From: Prevotellaceae bacterium UBA2852
Lineage (GTDB): Bacteria > Bacteroidota > Bacteroidia > Bacteroidales > Bacteroidaceae
Reading direction: 5' to 3'
Assembly (NCBI GenBank): GCA_002350855.1
Contig: DEFM01000026.1
Location: 1-64,000, forward strand
Length of the DNA: 64,000 bases
A program made the position numbers and the translations under genes. A model generated the notes under the pieces. It was not told the origin of the DNA, did not search any database, and saw only the letters and a program-made list of their open reading frames with translations. The first letter of the stretch is position 1; every line of letters begins with the position of its first letter. Shown here piece after piece: positions 1 through 9,972 of this stretch.

Positions 1-3000
1 CCTATGCATCGCCATAAGCTGCAGCGTGCCTTGGACGAGAACGAATTTCCTTATAGAGCTCTGAGCAATGGAGTTGAGATATATGACTGGGGATGCGGAC
101 AGGGTATTGGTACAGTCGCTGTGATAGAACGGCTTCGGGAACAGGGAACGCTGTCAAAGCTTAAGAAGATTACTCTGGAGGAGCCGTCGGATGTAGCAAG
201 GCAGCGTGCTGTGCTGCATGTAAGACAGGCATTAGGAAGTCATTCAGCAGAAATAATCGACTTGCCTTACTATTTGCCATCTGACTATGGTGACAATAGG
301 AATTCCGTTACCGAGATCGATGTAAAGGAACCCTGTGCAATACATATCTTCTCAAATATTCTTGATATTGAAGCAGTAAGCCTGAAAGGGGTATCTAAGA
401 TGATAACTTCTTCTGGCAATCAACATATTGCATTGTGTATTGGTCCGGCAAATCTAAACGAAAGCCGAATCAACACCTTTAGCTACTACTTCAAGAAAGA
501 AGGCCTTCGCGTATTTACCGAGTTTCGTGACACGAATTTTGGCCATCATCCTAACGGAAGGGCGTATGGTTGCCTGATTAAGAGCTTCACATATAGTCTG
601 GCACGTAATAGGGACATTCTCCACAAGTACAGCTACTTTGCCCCAGTCCAGCTATTCGCTTCATATTCAGATACAAGCCTACAAGGGTCATTGTTACAAA
701 GCGCATTTGAGGTCCTGGCTCCGTTTGACATGACGGCACATAAGAATCTGTGTCCTGTCTATGCCCTTGTCAGCAACCTTATTTCACGAGGTCGTCCAAC
801 AATAGCAAGCCAGAAGGTACTGGATACTATCAGTTCTAAGGATAGGGCAAAGAGTCTTAACGCAGTAGCGCGTATCCAGAAGACTTTCGCAGAGGCCATC
901 ATATCCGACCGTTTGGATTTGAAGAAGGACACTTGGGAGATTCTCGTTATTGAGGATGATACGTCGGTAGCAAAACTTGCCCTTAACGATTTTGCCGAGC
1001 TATATCATCATATCGTTGCTATGACGCAGGATTACAGTGACAAGACACTGCCCACCATCAATATTCATAGCAAAAAGGAGTCAAAGACTGAGGTTACTTA
1101 TGATGCTATCATTGATGTTTCTATAGACCAAATTTGTAACCCAGAAGAGGTAATATTCTCGAAATACAAGGCTAACAACGACTGCTACTTCATTGTCCGC
1201 TCATCGAAGACCGTATATGCGGAGAGATTCCTCTATACAACTGAAAGAATTAAGTACAAGCCTCTTGTTGAGAGGGACACACAGGGTAATTACCATAATA
1301 TAGAAGAAGTTTGTGCCCATCTGAGGTATTTCCTTAATCTGATATTCAGAAAGGATGATTTCAGACCTGGCCAGCTTCCTATTCTTAGCAGAGCCTTGCA
1401 GCTGAAGAGTGTTATAGGCCTGTTACCAACAGGTGGCGGTAAATCTCTTACCTATCAGTTGGCAGCTATGCTACAGCCAGGAGTTACTCTGGTTGTTGAC
1501 CCATTAAGAGGTCTGATGAAAGACCAATATGACGGTTTGCTCAAAACGGGCGTGGACTGTATTTCGTACATCAACAGCGATATAACTAAAGACAGAGATA
1601 AAAGAGAACGAAGAGAGAATGCACTTACTGGATCTCAAATACAAATCATGTTCTTGTCGCCAGAGCGACTGAGCATACACAGGTTCAGAGAGGTTCTGCG
1701 TTCCATGCGCGAATCAGATATTTTCTTTGCTTATGGCGTGATTGACGAGGTACACTGTGTTTCAGAATGGGGACATGACTTCAGGTTGGCCTATCTTCAT
1801 TTGGGAAGGAACCTGTACAACTATGTACTTCCTAAAGAAGTTGAGGGTGGGGATAACCACATTTCTCTATTCGGATTGACGGCAACGGCCTCGTTTGACG
1901 TGCTCGCAGATGTTGAACGAGAATTGTCTGGCAGCAACGCTTATTCATTAGAAGACGACGCAACTGTCAGGTATGAGAACACAAATCGACTGGAATTGCA
2001 GTACTATGTATATCCCGTAGATGCATCAGCTGCCACAAAGGCCAGAATGGTTGATGAATTAAAGGAAGACATGGTTCTTAATGCCATCAATGAAGCCACG
2101 GAGAAAATTCAAGAAATACAGAATGAAGATAGTATCGACGAGATTAAGAGACGGTTCCTCGAAAGGGAGAATATATCAGACGATAGCAAAATCACCGAAA
2201 TCAACTCAACTGACCTTTATACTGACGTTGAAGAGGATTGGTATACTGAAAGGCATACGAATGTAGCCGGTATTATCTTCTGTATTCGTGCAAACAAAGA
2301 AGGAAAACCAGATGTAAGACTGAGTGTTCCTACTGTAGCTAATACATTAAGAGGGCACAATATCAACCGAATATCAACATATAAGGGTGGTGATGACACG
2401 TCCTGTCAGGATGAGTTCCTTGCAGGAGATACCAATCTGATGGTGGCCACAAAAGCTTTTGGAATGGGTATCGACAAGTCAAATGTGCGTTTAACCTTAC
2501 ATTTGAACTATCCAGGATCCTTGGAGTCGTTTGTTCAGGAGGCCGGTCGTGCTGGACGTGACAAGAAAATGGCTTTGGCAACTATCATGTATTCCCCTAA
2601 GACATTCCCCGTCATCAATGCCAGAACTCGCCAATGGAGCCATTTTTCTGCAGATTACACAAATAACAAGTTCTTTTACGATAGCAATTTCCTTGGTGAA
2701 GAATTTGAGCTGTATGTAATGGAACTGCTCATGAATGGCCTATATGTGCGAATCAGTAATGAGGAGATTGCAGGCATCGATACTCTGAAATACGGAAATA
2801 GCAAGGGTATTCTGCAATATATCAAAAGATATCCTATAGGAACAACTCTTACATATTATGTCTCATACGAAGAGAATGAGCATGTGCTTGACGAGTATAA
2901 TACTTATCTGAAACAAAGGCAAATGCCCCTGTTCAGCACATGGAACGCAAAGAACGTTAAGAACGAGCGTGGATTCAGCTATATCAGAGATTATGGTTCA

Positions 3001-3933
3001 GCAGAATATAAAGACGCTATCCAAAAGGCCATCTACCGCATGTGTATCATTGGACTGATAGATGATTTCACAGAAGACTACGCTAAAAAGACATTCCGTA
3101 TAACAACGGTATGCCAGGACGAGTCACACTACTATGATTACCTCCGTCTATATTATCGGAAGTACTATTCCGAGGACAGAGTGGACATCATGATTGATGA
3201 AGTTAAGCAGATGGCTGTAAATGACGGAGTGATTATGGCATGTCTGAAGCATCTTACATCTTTTATATATAGGAGCATTGCTGACAAGAGGGCCAGAGGC
3301 ATACTGGATATGGAGCAGTTCTGCAATATGGCCATCAACTCTGGTAAAGACTGGAAAGAGACTAATGAAGACCTAAAAGACTTCATCTACTACTATTTCA
3401 ACTCGAAATACGCAAGAGAAGGCTTCGTTACATACGATTCAAGTGTAAGTCAGGAGGTGCCTTTCTCTCTGAAGGATGATACCAACTATGACATTCATAG
3501 TGAGAGCGAAATATCTGATTTTGGTTTGGTGAAGAAGTACATGAGAGTAGTTGACAGTGATATTGTCAACAATGACTCCCAAAAGGACAACATCAAGCAC
3601 CTGCAAGGTGCTGTGCGTCTGATAAGGCGAGCTGTTGCTGAAATGAATCCAGTACTGAACCTGCTGAACATCTTCTGTATTCTCTTCCTTGGGCAACAGG
3701 AAAACGAAATGCTTGAAGAGGAGTTGTATAACGACTACAAGGCTGTCATGAAGTTGTATTCTTCTCAGGGAAAGCTTAATCTCCTCGACGATTATACGCA
3801 ATTGCTCATTGACCACACGGCTCTTCTTCCAGAAGACAAAGGGTATATCGAGAAAATCCAACTAGCCGTTCAACTTGAAATACATACTGATGAATTGAAT
3901 AGTATAAATCAAAAATATATAGAAGTATTATGA
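1..3933 (+). CDS. RecQ-like superfamily 2 helicase with methyltransferase-like N-terminus (5' end cut by window)
   Basis: Large protein, at least 1309 residues counted from the Met codon at base 4. The frame is open to the window edge, so the true start is probably upstream. Residues 28-34 read DWGCGQG, the glycine-rich SAM-binding motif of class I methyltransferases. From about residue 455 there is a RecQ-type helicase core: Walker A PTGGGKS (Lys480), DEVH box (581-584) followed by CVSEWGHDFR, LTATAS, and motif VI QEAGRAGRD (845-853). The roughly 450 residues after the core match nothing I recognise, and no RecQ zinc-cysteine cluster is evident. The stop overlaps the next start (ATGA), so the two genes are translationally coupled. 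A helicase fused to a methyltransferase-like domain in an accessory region suggests a DNA-processing or anti-phage role. That role is inference; I cannot place it in a named defence system. Confidence 0.8.
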   Translation, partial: PMHRHKLQRALDENEFPYRALSNGVEIYDWGCGQGIGTVAVIERLREQGTLSKLKKITLEEPSDVARQRAVLHVRQALGSHSAEIIDLPYYLPSDYGDNRNSVTEIDVKEPCAIHIFSNILDIEAVSLKGVSKMITSSGNQHIALCIGPANLNESRINTFSYYFKKEGLRVFTEFRDTNFGHHPNGRAYGCLIKSFTYSLARNRDILHKYSYFAPVQLFASYSDTSLQGSLLQSAFEVLAPFDMTAHKNLCPVYALVSNLISRGRPTIASQKVLDTISSKDRAKSLNAVARIQKTFAEAIISDRLDLKKDTWEILVIEDDTSVAKLALNDFAELYHHIVAMTQDYSDKTLPTINIHSKKESKTEVTYDAIIDVSIDQICNPEEVIFSKYKANNDCYFIVRSSKTVYAERFLYTTERIKYKPLVERDTQGNYHNIEEVCAHLRYFLNLIFRKDDFRPGQLPILSRALQLKSVIGLLPTGGGKSLTYQLAAMLQPGVTLVVDPLRGLMKDQYDGLLKTGVDCISYINSDITKDRDKRERRENALTGSQIQIMFLSPERLSIHRFREVLRSMRESDIFFAYGVIDEVHCVSEWGHDFRLAYLHLGRNLYNYVLPKEVEGGDNHISLFGLTATASFDVLADVERELSGSNAYSLEDDATVRYENTNRLELQYYVYPVDASAATKARMVDELKEDMVLNAINEATEKIQEIQNEDSIDEIKRRFLERENISDDSKITEINSTDLYTDVEEDWYTERHTNVAGIIFCIRANKEGKPDVRLSVPTVANTLRGHNINRISTYKGGDDTSCQDEFLAGDTNLMVATKAFGMGIDKSNVRLTLHLNYPGSLESFVQEAGRAGRDKKMALATIMYSPKTFPVINARTRQWSHFSADYTNNKFFYDSNFLGEEFELYVMELLMNGLYVRISNEEIAGIDTLKYGNSKGILQYIKRYPIGTTLTYYVSYEENEHVLDEYNTYLKQRQMPLFSTWNAKNVKNERGFSYIRDYGSAEYKDAIQKAIYRMCIIGLIDDFTEDYAKKTFRITTVCQDESHYYDYLRLYYRKYYSEDRVDIMIDEVKQMAVNDGVIMACLKHLTSFIYRSIADKRARGILDMEQFCNMAINSGKDWKETNEDLKDFIYYYFNSKYAREGFVTYDSSVSQEVPFSLKDDTNYDIHSESEISDFGLVKKYMRVVDSDIVNNDSQKDNIKHLQGAVRLIRRAVAEMNPVLNLLNIFCILFLGQQENEMLEEELYNDYKAVMKLYSSQGKLNLLDDYTQLLIDHTALLPEDKGYIEKIQLAVQLEIHTDELNSINQKYIEVL

Positions 3934-4328
3934 TTGACGAGAAAATCAACAACTCGCTTAAAGAGTTGGAGCAAGGACTCAAAAACGTAGAGTCTGCCCG
4001 GAAACAAGTGGAAAAGACTGTCAGTTCCTATGACGGTCTGAACAAGACTACTGCTGAGTATGTCAGCCAACTCGGTGTCATAACAACTAAGGTCAAAGAA
4101 CTTGTGGATAGCATCGGCAAGGACTATGACCAGAAAGTCAAAGCATTTGAGAAAGATAGGGAAACCGTTATTAAGGCTTCAAATGCCGCAACTGAGAAAC
4201 TCTCCAACGCCACTGAAGAGTTTAAGGAATCGCTATTTGAGATTCAGACAAAACTGAAATACAGCCTTATTGTTAATGTGGTTTCATTGGTTGCGATAAC
4301 TGCTATTGTCTTCTTGCTTCTGAAATAG
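3930..4328 (+). CDS. Small coiled-coil protein with C-terminal membrane anchor
   Basis: 132 residues. Residues 1-105 are charged and helical, with heptad-like spacing typical of a coiled coil (KELEQGLKNVESARKQVEK near the start). The end is a single hydrophobic helix (about 109-131) finishing in LLLK, so the protein is probably tail-anchored with the coil in the cytoplasm. The start ATG overlaps the stop codon of the helicase by four bases, which argues for one operon and roughly linked expression. I do not recognise the family. A membrane-anchored coil next to a helicase could be a scaffold or a membrane effector, but the sequence does not decide this. Confidence 0.7.
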   Translation: MIDEKINNSLKELEQGLKNVESARKQVEKTVSSYDGLNKTTAEYVSQLGVITTKVKELVDSIGKDYDQKVKAFEKDRETVIKASNAATEKLSNATEEFKESLFEIQTKLKYSLIVNVVSLVAITAIVFLLLK

Positions 4329-4357
4329 TCATATAGATAAAGATAGATGAATGAAAT

Positions 4358-5083
4358 ATGATACAATTTGTAATCATTGACATCGAGCAGAATACAGTTC
4401 AACCTGACGGTGATGTTCTTATAATCAAAGCAAATGAGGTCAAGGCTGCTAAAGGTTTTGAAGCCCTGGAAGAGATGTTTGGAAAGAAGTACTTCAACTT
4501 TGCCATGAACGAATGCGATGAGACTGAGGTCTTTATGTTACCTTATTCGGAAGAACTAACGCAGAGGTTGATAAGACTGGCTCGTGAATACGAAGATGGT
4601 AATTATTGGACTCCTAACATGAATGAGTTTATGGATGCAAGACTGAGTACAGCTAAAGGTATTATTACAATTCATAAGTCGATGGATCTTGTTCGCAGAA
4701 GAATGAGAACTGAACGTCAGAAGTACATCCCACCTGTGGCCGATTGGCAATTCAAGCATAAGGTGGTTGATGGAATTGAAATTGTCTCCTTCTCCGCAAC
4801 GAAGACAACAGTAAAAGATAATCCTAATGGCGGTTTCAGTTGGGATTCCGGGGATATGGCATTTTTTGTATTCCCTGATAACAGTGAGAATATGAAGATG
4901 TTGAACGATGCTATAAATCTGGAACCCCAGAAGAAGCAATTCTGGGAACCAGATACTTCTGATTTTTACCATACAAGAATCACTATGACGGGACCTTTTG
5001 GCTCAACAGAACATAATTTATACATTTCCTGCGAACTCCCCCAAGATAGCATCTTAGATAATCTTCAGGATGCACTCTGGTAA
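4358..5083 (+). CDS. Unrecognised 241-residue protein, third gene of the helicase operon
   Basis: Starts 29 bases after the coiled-coil gene on the same strand. The sequence is soluble-looking, with no signal peptide or membrane segment. It begins with a beta-type stretch (MIQFVIIDIEQN), has a basic helical part around residues 100-125 (RRRMRTERQKY) and an aromatic-rich C-terminal half. I do not recognise a catalytic motif or family. Base use resembles the preceding helicase rather than the more AT-rich genes that follow, so it most likely belongs to the helicase operon. Confidence 0.65.
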   Translation: MIQFVIIDIEQNTVQPDGDVLIIKANEVKAAKGFEALEEMFGKKYFNFAMNECDETEVFMLPYSEELTQRLIRLAREYEDGNYWTPNMNEFMDARLSTAKGIITIHKSMDLVRRRMRTERQKYIPPVADWQFKHKVVDGIEIVSFSATKTTVKDNPNGGFSWDSGDMAFFVFPDNSENMKMLNDAINLEPQKKQFWEPDTSDFYHTRITMTGPFGSTEHNLYISCELPQDSILDNLQDALW

Positions 5084-5163
5084 AACATTATTAGAACACA
5101 TATATAATTAGTACTTCGTTAGCTGATAACAAAAAAAAGAAGAAAATAATTTAATGATAAAAA

Positions 5164-5727
5164 ATGACTAAAATTAATTATCGCAATGAAATTGCTCCTA
5201 AAATTATTGAGGAAGCAAGAAAAAGAATTTTCAATTCCTTTATGGAGAAAGGATATATTGATAATAAGGATTCTATCGAATCTATTGAAGATGATTCCAT
5301 AGCAATATGTTCTAGCATATCAATGAAGGTTACAGGGTATTTTATCAAGCACAATCCTGAACAGGTAAATACATATGCCCCTGTATTTTCTTCTTTGTTA
5401 TCCGTATTAGTTGGTATGGAACTGGCCAACGAGTGGGCTAATGGCAACAAAGAAGTCCCAGAAAACATCTATGATGAAATGATAGAAGAATCTCCAATTG
5501 AAATATTCGACGAGTATCTTCTTGAGAAAATTGGAATTGAATATAAATCAGAAGAATATAATGAGATGGCCTCATTTATAAACAAAACCTATATTGACAA
5601 TTGGATTTATATACATGAAGAAGCCCAAAAACAAGGTATTGGTACACAAATTATGTTTGTCGTAGATAGCCTTATGATTATGCTGTCAATAGGAATTCAA
5701 ATAGAAAAGAAACGACTTGGTTTATAA
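5164..5727 (+). CDS. Unrecognised 187-residue acidic protein
   Basis: 187 residues, acidic, mostly helical by eye, ending in a hydrophobic stretch (about 163-178, MFVVDSLMIMLSIGI) that could be a buried helix or a weak membrane segment. Unlike the three genes before it, this gene is clearly AT-rich with many AAA, ATA and TTA codons, so a composition change lies in the 80-base gap 5084-5163. I recognise no family or motif. The gap is A/T-rich and shows no convincing promoter box. Confidence 0.6.
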   Translation: MTKINYRNEIAPKIIEEARKRIFNSFMEKGYIDNKDSIESIEDDSIAICSSISMKVTGYFIKHNPEQVNTYAPVFSSLLSVLVGMELANEWANGNKEVPENIYDEMIEESPIEIFDEYLLEKIGIEYKSEEYNEMASFINKTYIDNWIYIHEEAQKQGIGTQIMFVVDSLMIMLSIGIQIEKKRLGL

Positions 5728-5883
5728 CTAATAGGGACCAAAAATTGTCATCATTGCGATGCAAATACAGTCAAAAATATAGTGATAAGGAATGAAGACA
5801 AACATAACAATGAGAGAGAGTATAATTGAGTAAACATACTATTTTGTACAAAAAAGACAAAAAGGTACTTGTCATATATATAT

Positions 5884-6861
5884 ATGTTATACAGTCGTTT
5901 TGAATTGCCAACCAGTTTTGATGAGTGTGTTGTTGCCATGCGTCGTTACTTACATATGTTCGCAAAAGAGCGAAAGAAAATAGCGAAACTCAAATGGCAT
6001 GAAAAGGATTTTTTATTCCAAAATATGAGAAGTGTGATGGACGGTCAGGGTAATTGTTATTTTGACCTGTTAAATATAGTAGAAGCGGAAGATTATGTCT
6101 TGTATCTCCTAATATTATTATTTGCATCTAACGATGGAATAATTGACCTAAAAAAAGATGTTAAAGACTTCTATGGTATTGTTCCCGAAGAGAGAAAAAA
6201 GATTTATGTAAATCGTTATCTGCTAGGGATGGAAAAATGGAGTAAACTACTTGAAAATACAGGAGGAGACCCTTATTTGACAGTTCTTAATCCATTGTAT
6301 AAAAAGAAATATAAAGAACTGAATTCTCTACATTTAAGCAATATTATTAATGCGGATAAATTGCAAGAAAGAGTTCTGTACATGAAATCTATGTTCTTTC
6401 ATACAATGTACAATGCTCGTTTGTATTTTGATGAAATGCCAAGCAACTTAAAGTGTATTCATGAAGTTGTAAATGGTTTTGATGTGTATGCTGATATTTA
6501 TACTTATTGCCATGTGCTTATAAGACATTACTACCCACAAATGAATATTGAAGGTGTTGGTGGAACATTAAACTCAGAAATTAAAGCTGTTAATATGCAC
6601 GACTTACCAGCCTCTTTACTCCAGCTAGTTCAGTTGTATAGTGGGGTTTCCAGCTTATCTCCCTTAACACAATATTTATTTTTTGAGTTTGAAGGGGAGA
6701 AGTACATTATGTGGCTTAAATATAAGAATCTTGGTTATAAAGACAAAAGTAAAGGCTTTAGAATTTGTTCTTTCTATAAGTGTATTCATCCTCGCGATTT
6801 GGAAAAGTATGTTGGTAAAACTTCTTTTTCTATCAAAAGGGATGTAACAATTTATTCATAA
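5884..6861 (+). CDS. Unrecognised AT-rich protein, about 325 residues
   Basis: The frame is open from a TTG at 5869, but the first ATG is at 5884 and gives a sensible start (MLYSRFELPTSF), so I use it. The protein has no signal peptide. It is rich in Tyr, Lys, Leu and Ile, helical in the first half, with a hydrophobic helix near residues 68-83 (DYVLYLLILLFAS). I find no known motif. The next gene starts 32 bases later on the same strand with the same AT-rich composition, so the two probably form a unit and may have been acquired together. Confidence 0.6.
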   Translation: MLYSRFELPTSFDECVVAMRRYLHMFAKERKKIAKLKWHEKDFLFQNMRSVMDGQGNCYFDLLNIVEAEDYVLYLLILLFASNDGIIDLKKDVKDFYGIVPEERKKIYVNRYLLGMEKWSKLLENTGGDPYLTVLNPLYKKKYKELNSLHLSNIINADKLQERVLYMKSMFFHTMYNARLYFDEMPSNLKCIHEVVNGFDVYADIYTYCHVLIRHYYPQMNIEGVGGTLNSEIKAVNMHDLPASLLQLVQLYSGVSSLSPLTQYLFFEFEGEKYIMWLKYKNLGYKDKSKGFRICSFYKCIHPRDLEKYVGKTSFSIKRDVTIYS

Positions 6862-6893
6862 AAGGCTTATTTTACTAATCAAATATCTTTTTT

Positions 6894-9497
6894 ATGCTAA
6901 CAAAACCATCGCCAGATGCTATGAAGATGCTCAATTCAATAAGTGAGCATTTTAATAAGGCTTTTGATAATAATGAATACTCATCATTATTTCGTCGTGA
7001 ATTCAGACGCCTGTTCAGAATTGATATGGCTTCAGATTTTTCGATAATTGGTAGAAATGATGTCTTTATTTTTGGATTGGGTATCATAGACTGTTATGAG
7101 TTTGAAAAAAATATTAAGTGTATTGAGAATAGAGTTAATGCCGTAATTAAAAAGAAAGAACAAGGCGTCTCTTGGTTTGAAAGAATAGTAGCCTTGGTTG
7201 AAACAGATATAATAGAAGGAAGGTTAGATAATGCTTTTGTTGAAGTATTTCATGAAACCTTAGACAAAGTGAACAAATGGAAAGAAACAGATGACGCTCA
7301 AGTATCTCTCCCTAGGTTCTTGAACAAATTGAAGGGAGATGCGCATTTTGACTACAGGATTGTACAGAAAGAACTTTCCCGAAAGATTGGGAGAAAAAAA
7401 GTTTTTGACTCTTCAACCATTCTTTACCAGGAACTATGTGATTGGATTAACTCCCCTCTAACGAAGAAACAATATGGTTGTCGTTGTTGGAATGCTATGA
7501 AAGAAAAGTTAGCTTTAAGAGGTAAAGATTGGTTTGGATTAGGAGGAGTAACAGACTTTGAATCCGCAAAAAGGATAATATCTGAAGTTTTCTATCCAGA
7601 TCAAGAGCAATATTATAAGGAATTAGAAAAATGGGCTTCATGTGAAATAGAGGATAAAAATTGTTCAAATTGGATTGATTCCTTTCTCTGGAAAGGAAGA
7701 ACAATACCAATTCGGCAAGTTCAAGTTCTGAAATATAAAGGGGATTTGGATAAAGGGAAAGAATTCTTGATTTCGAAATACGAAGAGAAATTGAGACGGG
7801 ATAAGAAGAAAATTCAAAATAGAGAGTTTCGACATAGTTCCTTGTTTGATACATTTGATGATGATTATAATTCATTTCAGGAAATATGGACAAGCTTGGA
7901 AAACAAGTACTCATTGTTTCCCGTTGGCATTTGTTCAAATGTAGAATATGATAAATATCCAAAACTGTCAATGTTTGGGGATTGGACCGATGGGGTTAAG
8001 ATACAGCATGACACTATACATTATAATCTGGTGCTAGAGGATATGACTTTATCATCAACAAATAATTTTTTTTACACATATCGATGTAAATATAAACAAA
8101 CAAACAAACGGTACATACTGTATAGTGATAGAGCATTAGAATTAATCAAAAAATACTTAATAGAAACTATATCCGATGAGTTTTTTAACGAAAATGTTGT
8201 AGGATGTATTACAATGCTGGACTATTCATCTAAATTGTATCCAAAAGAAGTGACTGCATTGCTGAGTTATTCAAAAGATAATTTTAACCCTTTACCGAGA
8301 ATTATTGTTAATTATGATAAAAAAAAGCGTTTGGTCGCAGAAGGATTTCAGAATACACTAGGTTTTAGGCTTTTTACAAATGCGGCAATATACCATGTGG
8401 CAAAGAAAATTGAACATTCTTTATTTTTGCCATTAGATAAGACTCTTTCTGATTATGAGTTCAAGTTGCTGCTTGACGATATAGAATCAAAACAGAATGT
8501 ATTGTCATATGAAGATAGGTATTTATGTCATTTCATAGATAGTTCAAAGTACAAGTTCCCAACGGAAGAAGCCAGTATCACTGATGTGTTTCGTTTAAGT
8601 AGAAGTATTAACTTGTTCCATAATGTTCAGCATCATTATTCAACTCCTGTTTTTCAAGAAAGAATGTTCCCGTTCGGAAAAATTGTTGGTCAATATAAGA
8701 ACTATGAGTTGGAGAATAATACCAACAGAATTGGGAACGCTTTTTACATGTATCGAGACGAAACAAACCTGTGGTTTGATAAAAGCAATAGATTATTTTT
8801 ATTTAACTTACGTACGCTATGTTATCTGAACTGGGTATTTGTAAATAGTGATACATGGAAAATAAAGAAACTATCAGCGTTGTGGTTGTATAACATTTTA
8901 TACACCTGCCATTTAGAAGCGTATCAAAAGGACAAAGCGTTTTTCTCTTCATTATTATATTATGAATTAATTCAAAATGAGAGAATCTATATAATTGTAA
9001 TTGACAAACTAATAGAAAACGATAATACAGGCTCCTTGTGCAAATATGACTCGTCTTCATTCTTCTATCACTTAGTCAGGTTTTATAGTAATAGTTTTAA
9101 GGGGTGGGGGAAAGAGTTGTCATATCCGCAACTGAAATTTCTTAATGGTGGCAAAAAAAAGCACGAATTACTCACTCTGTTTAGCAAAGAAAGAACTTGC
9201 AACATAACCATTAATGATGCTGAAGTCTTCAAAATCGCTTCAAAGGTTTTTGAGTATATAAAGAATCTGTTATGTTACGATAAGTATTCACATTCTGAAA
9301 TATTAGAACTATTTAAGAACATGAATCCGTTTGATATTCCTAATAATTTTGTATATAGGGAGAGTAATACACATAATAACATTGATCTAAATGGAGATTA
9401 TTCTGGATCATACGTTCACGATGTAATGGGATATACCAACGATGAAATTGATACAATTTTTGATGGATTTCCTGATGCATACTGGAATATTGACTAA
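6894..9497 (+). CDS. Unrecognised large AT-rich protein, 867 residues
   Basis: A long uninterrupted reading frame of strongly AT-rich sequence with homopolymeric A runs, unlike the core genes to the right. The protein is hydrophilic and rich in Lys, Tyr, Asn, Phe and Asp. There is no signal peptide and I found no Walker motif, nuclease signature or zinc cluster by eye. The N-terminal third is helical; a stretch near residues 300-345 is highly charged. It follows the 325-residue gene by 32 bases. Length, composition and absence of recognisable domains fit an accessory or mobile-island gene. A defence role is possible but unsupported by any motif. Confidence 0.65.
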   Translation: MLTKPSPDAMKMLNSISEHFNKAFDNNEYSSLFRREFRRLFRIDMASDFSIIGRNDVFIFGLGIIDCYEFEKNIKCIENRVNAVIKKKEQGVSWFERIVALVETDIIEGRLDNAFVEVFHETLDKVNKWKETDDAQVSLPRFLNKLKGDAHFDYRIVQKELSRKIGRKKVFDSSTILYQELCDWINSPLTKKQYGCRCWNAMKEKLALRGKDWFGLGGVTDFESAKRIISEVFYPDQEQYYKELEKWASCEIEDKNCSNWIDSFLWKGRTIPIRQVQVLKYKGDLDKGKEFLISKYEEKLRRDKKKIQNREFRHSSLFDTFDDDYNSFQEIWTSLENKYSLFPVGICSNVEYDKYPKLSMFGDWTDGVKIQHDTIHYNLVLEDMTLSSTNNFFYTYRCKYKQTNKRYILYSDRALELIKKYLIETISDEFFNENVVGCITMLDYSSKLYPKEVTALLSYSKDNFNPLPRIIVNYDKKKRLVAEGFQNTLGFRLFTNAAIYHVAKKIEHSLFLPLDKTLSDYEFKLLLDDIESKQNVLSYEDRYLCHFIDSSKYKFPTEEASITDVFRLSRSINLFHNVQHHYSTPVFQERMFPFGKIVGQYKNYELENNTNRIGNAFYMYRDETNLWFDKSNRLFLFNLRTLCYLNWVFVNSDTWKIKKLSALWLYNILYTCHLEAYQKDKAFFSSLLYYELIQNERIYIIVIDKLIENDNTGSLCKYDSSSFFYHLVRFYSNSFKGWGKELSYPQLKFLNGGKKKHELLTLFSKERTCNITINDAEVFKIASKVFEYIKNLLCYDKYSHSEILELFKNMNPFDIPNNFVYRESNTHNNIDLNGDYSGSYVHDVMGYTNDEIDTIFDGFPDAYWNID

Positions 9498-9589
9498 AAC
9501 CAAAGATGGTTGCCGTCGAAGATGTCACAGTGACAGGTGTGTGTCATCATGAAGTTAGATGGCTGATGTAAAATGTGGAAATTAAGCAA

Positions 9590-9919
9590 ATGTATATGAA
9601 ATACATCTATCTTATTCTTGCAGCGATGATGCTGCTGTGTCTTGCACCGATGCCGTATGGTTATTATATACTTGTTAGGTATGTGGCAATGGTGGTGTTT
9701 GCAGTTATGGCGTATCAGTTCTATAACCAGAATAAGGAAGGACTGGCTGTCGTGTACGGTGCATTGGCATTGCTGTTCCAACCATTCATCAAGATTGCAC
9801 TAGGCAGAACTATGTGGAATGTGGTAGATGTAATCGTTGCCATCGGCCTAATAGTACTTTTTGTGGAAAAGACTAAACGGCTTAAACGTGGCAGAGAAGA
9901 GGAGTTAAGGTCACAGTAA
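9590..9919 (+). CDS. Small multi-spanning membrane protein, DUF6804-like
   Basis: The frame can be read from a GTG at 9575, but ATG codons at 9590 and 9596 are more plausible starts; the mature sequence begins MYMKYIYLIL. About 109 residues with four short hydrophobic segments (YIYLILAAMMLLCLAP, YVAMVVFAVMAYQF, GLAVVYGALALLFQP, VVDVIVAIGLIVLFV) and a basic cytoplasmic tail (KTKRLKRGREEELR). The pattern resembles the small Bacteroidales membrane proteins called DUF6804; no function is known to me. Base composition is back to the level of the core genes, so the AT-rich block ends just before it. Confidence 0.6.
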   Translation: MYMKYIYLILAAMMLLCLAPMPYGYYILVRYVAMVVFAVMAYQFYNQNKEGLAVVYGALALLFQPFIKIALGRTMWNVVDVIVAIGLIVLFVEKTKRLKRGREEELRSQ

Positions 9920-9938
9920 AACAAACAAACTTTTATAT

Positions 9939-9969
9939 TTTGTATTGTGCATATTTATTTATATCTTTG
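9939..9969 (+). promoter_or_regulatory. Bacteroidales-type promoter before the 10211 gene
   Basis: TTTG at 9939-9942 and TATCTTTG at 9962-9969 are 19 bases apart, matching the -33/-7 pattern of this phylum. The nearest downstream gene starts at 10211, so any transcript would have a leader of about 230 bases containing the iterated repeats at 9973-10057. Confidence 0.6.
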
Positions 9970-9972
9970 CCC

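Noticed and set aside
1..9500. Assignment of the left-end genes to a named defence system
   Set aside because: Only the helicase core and SAM motif are recognisable; the partner genes match no partner set I can name with confidence.
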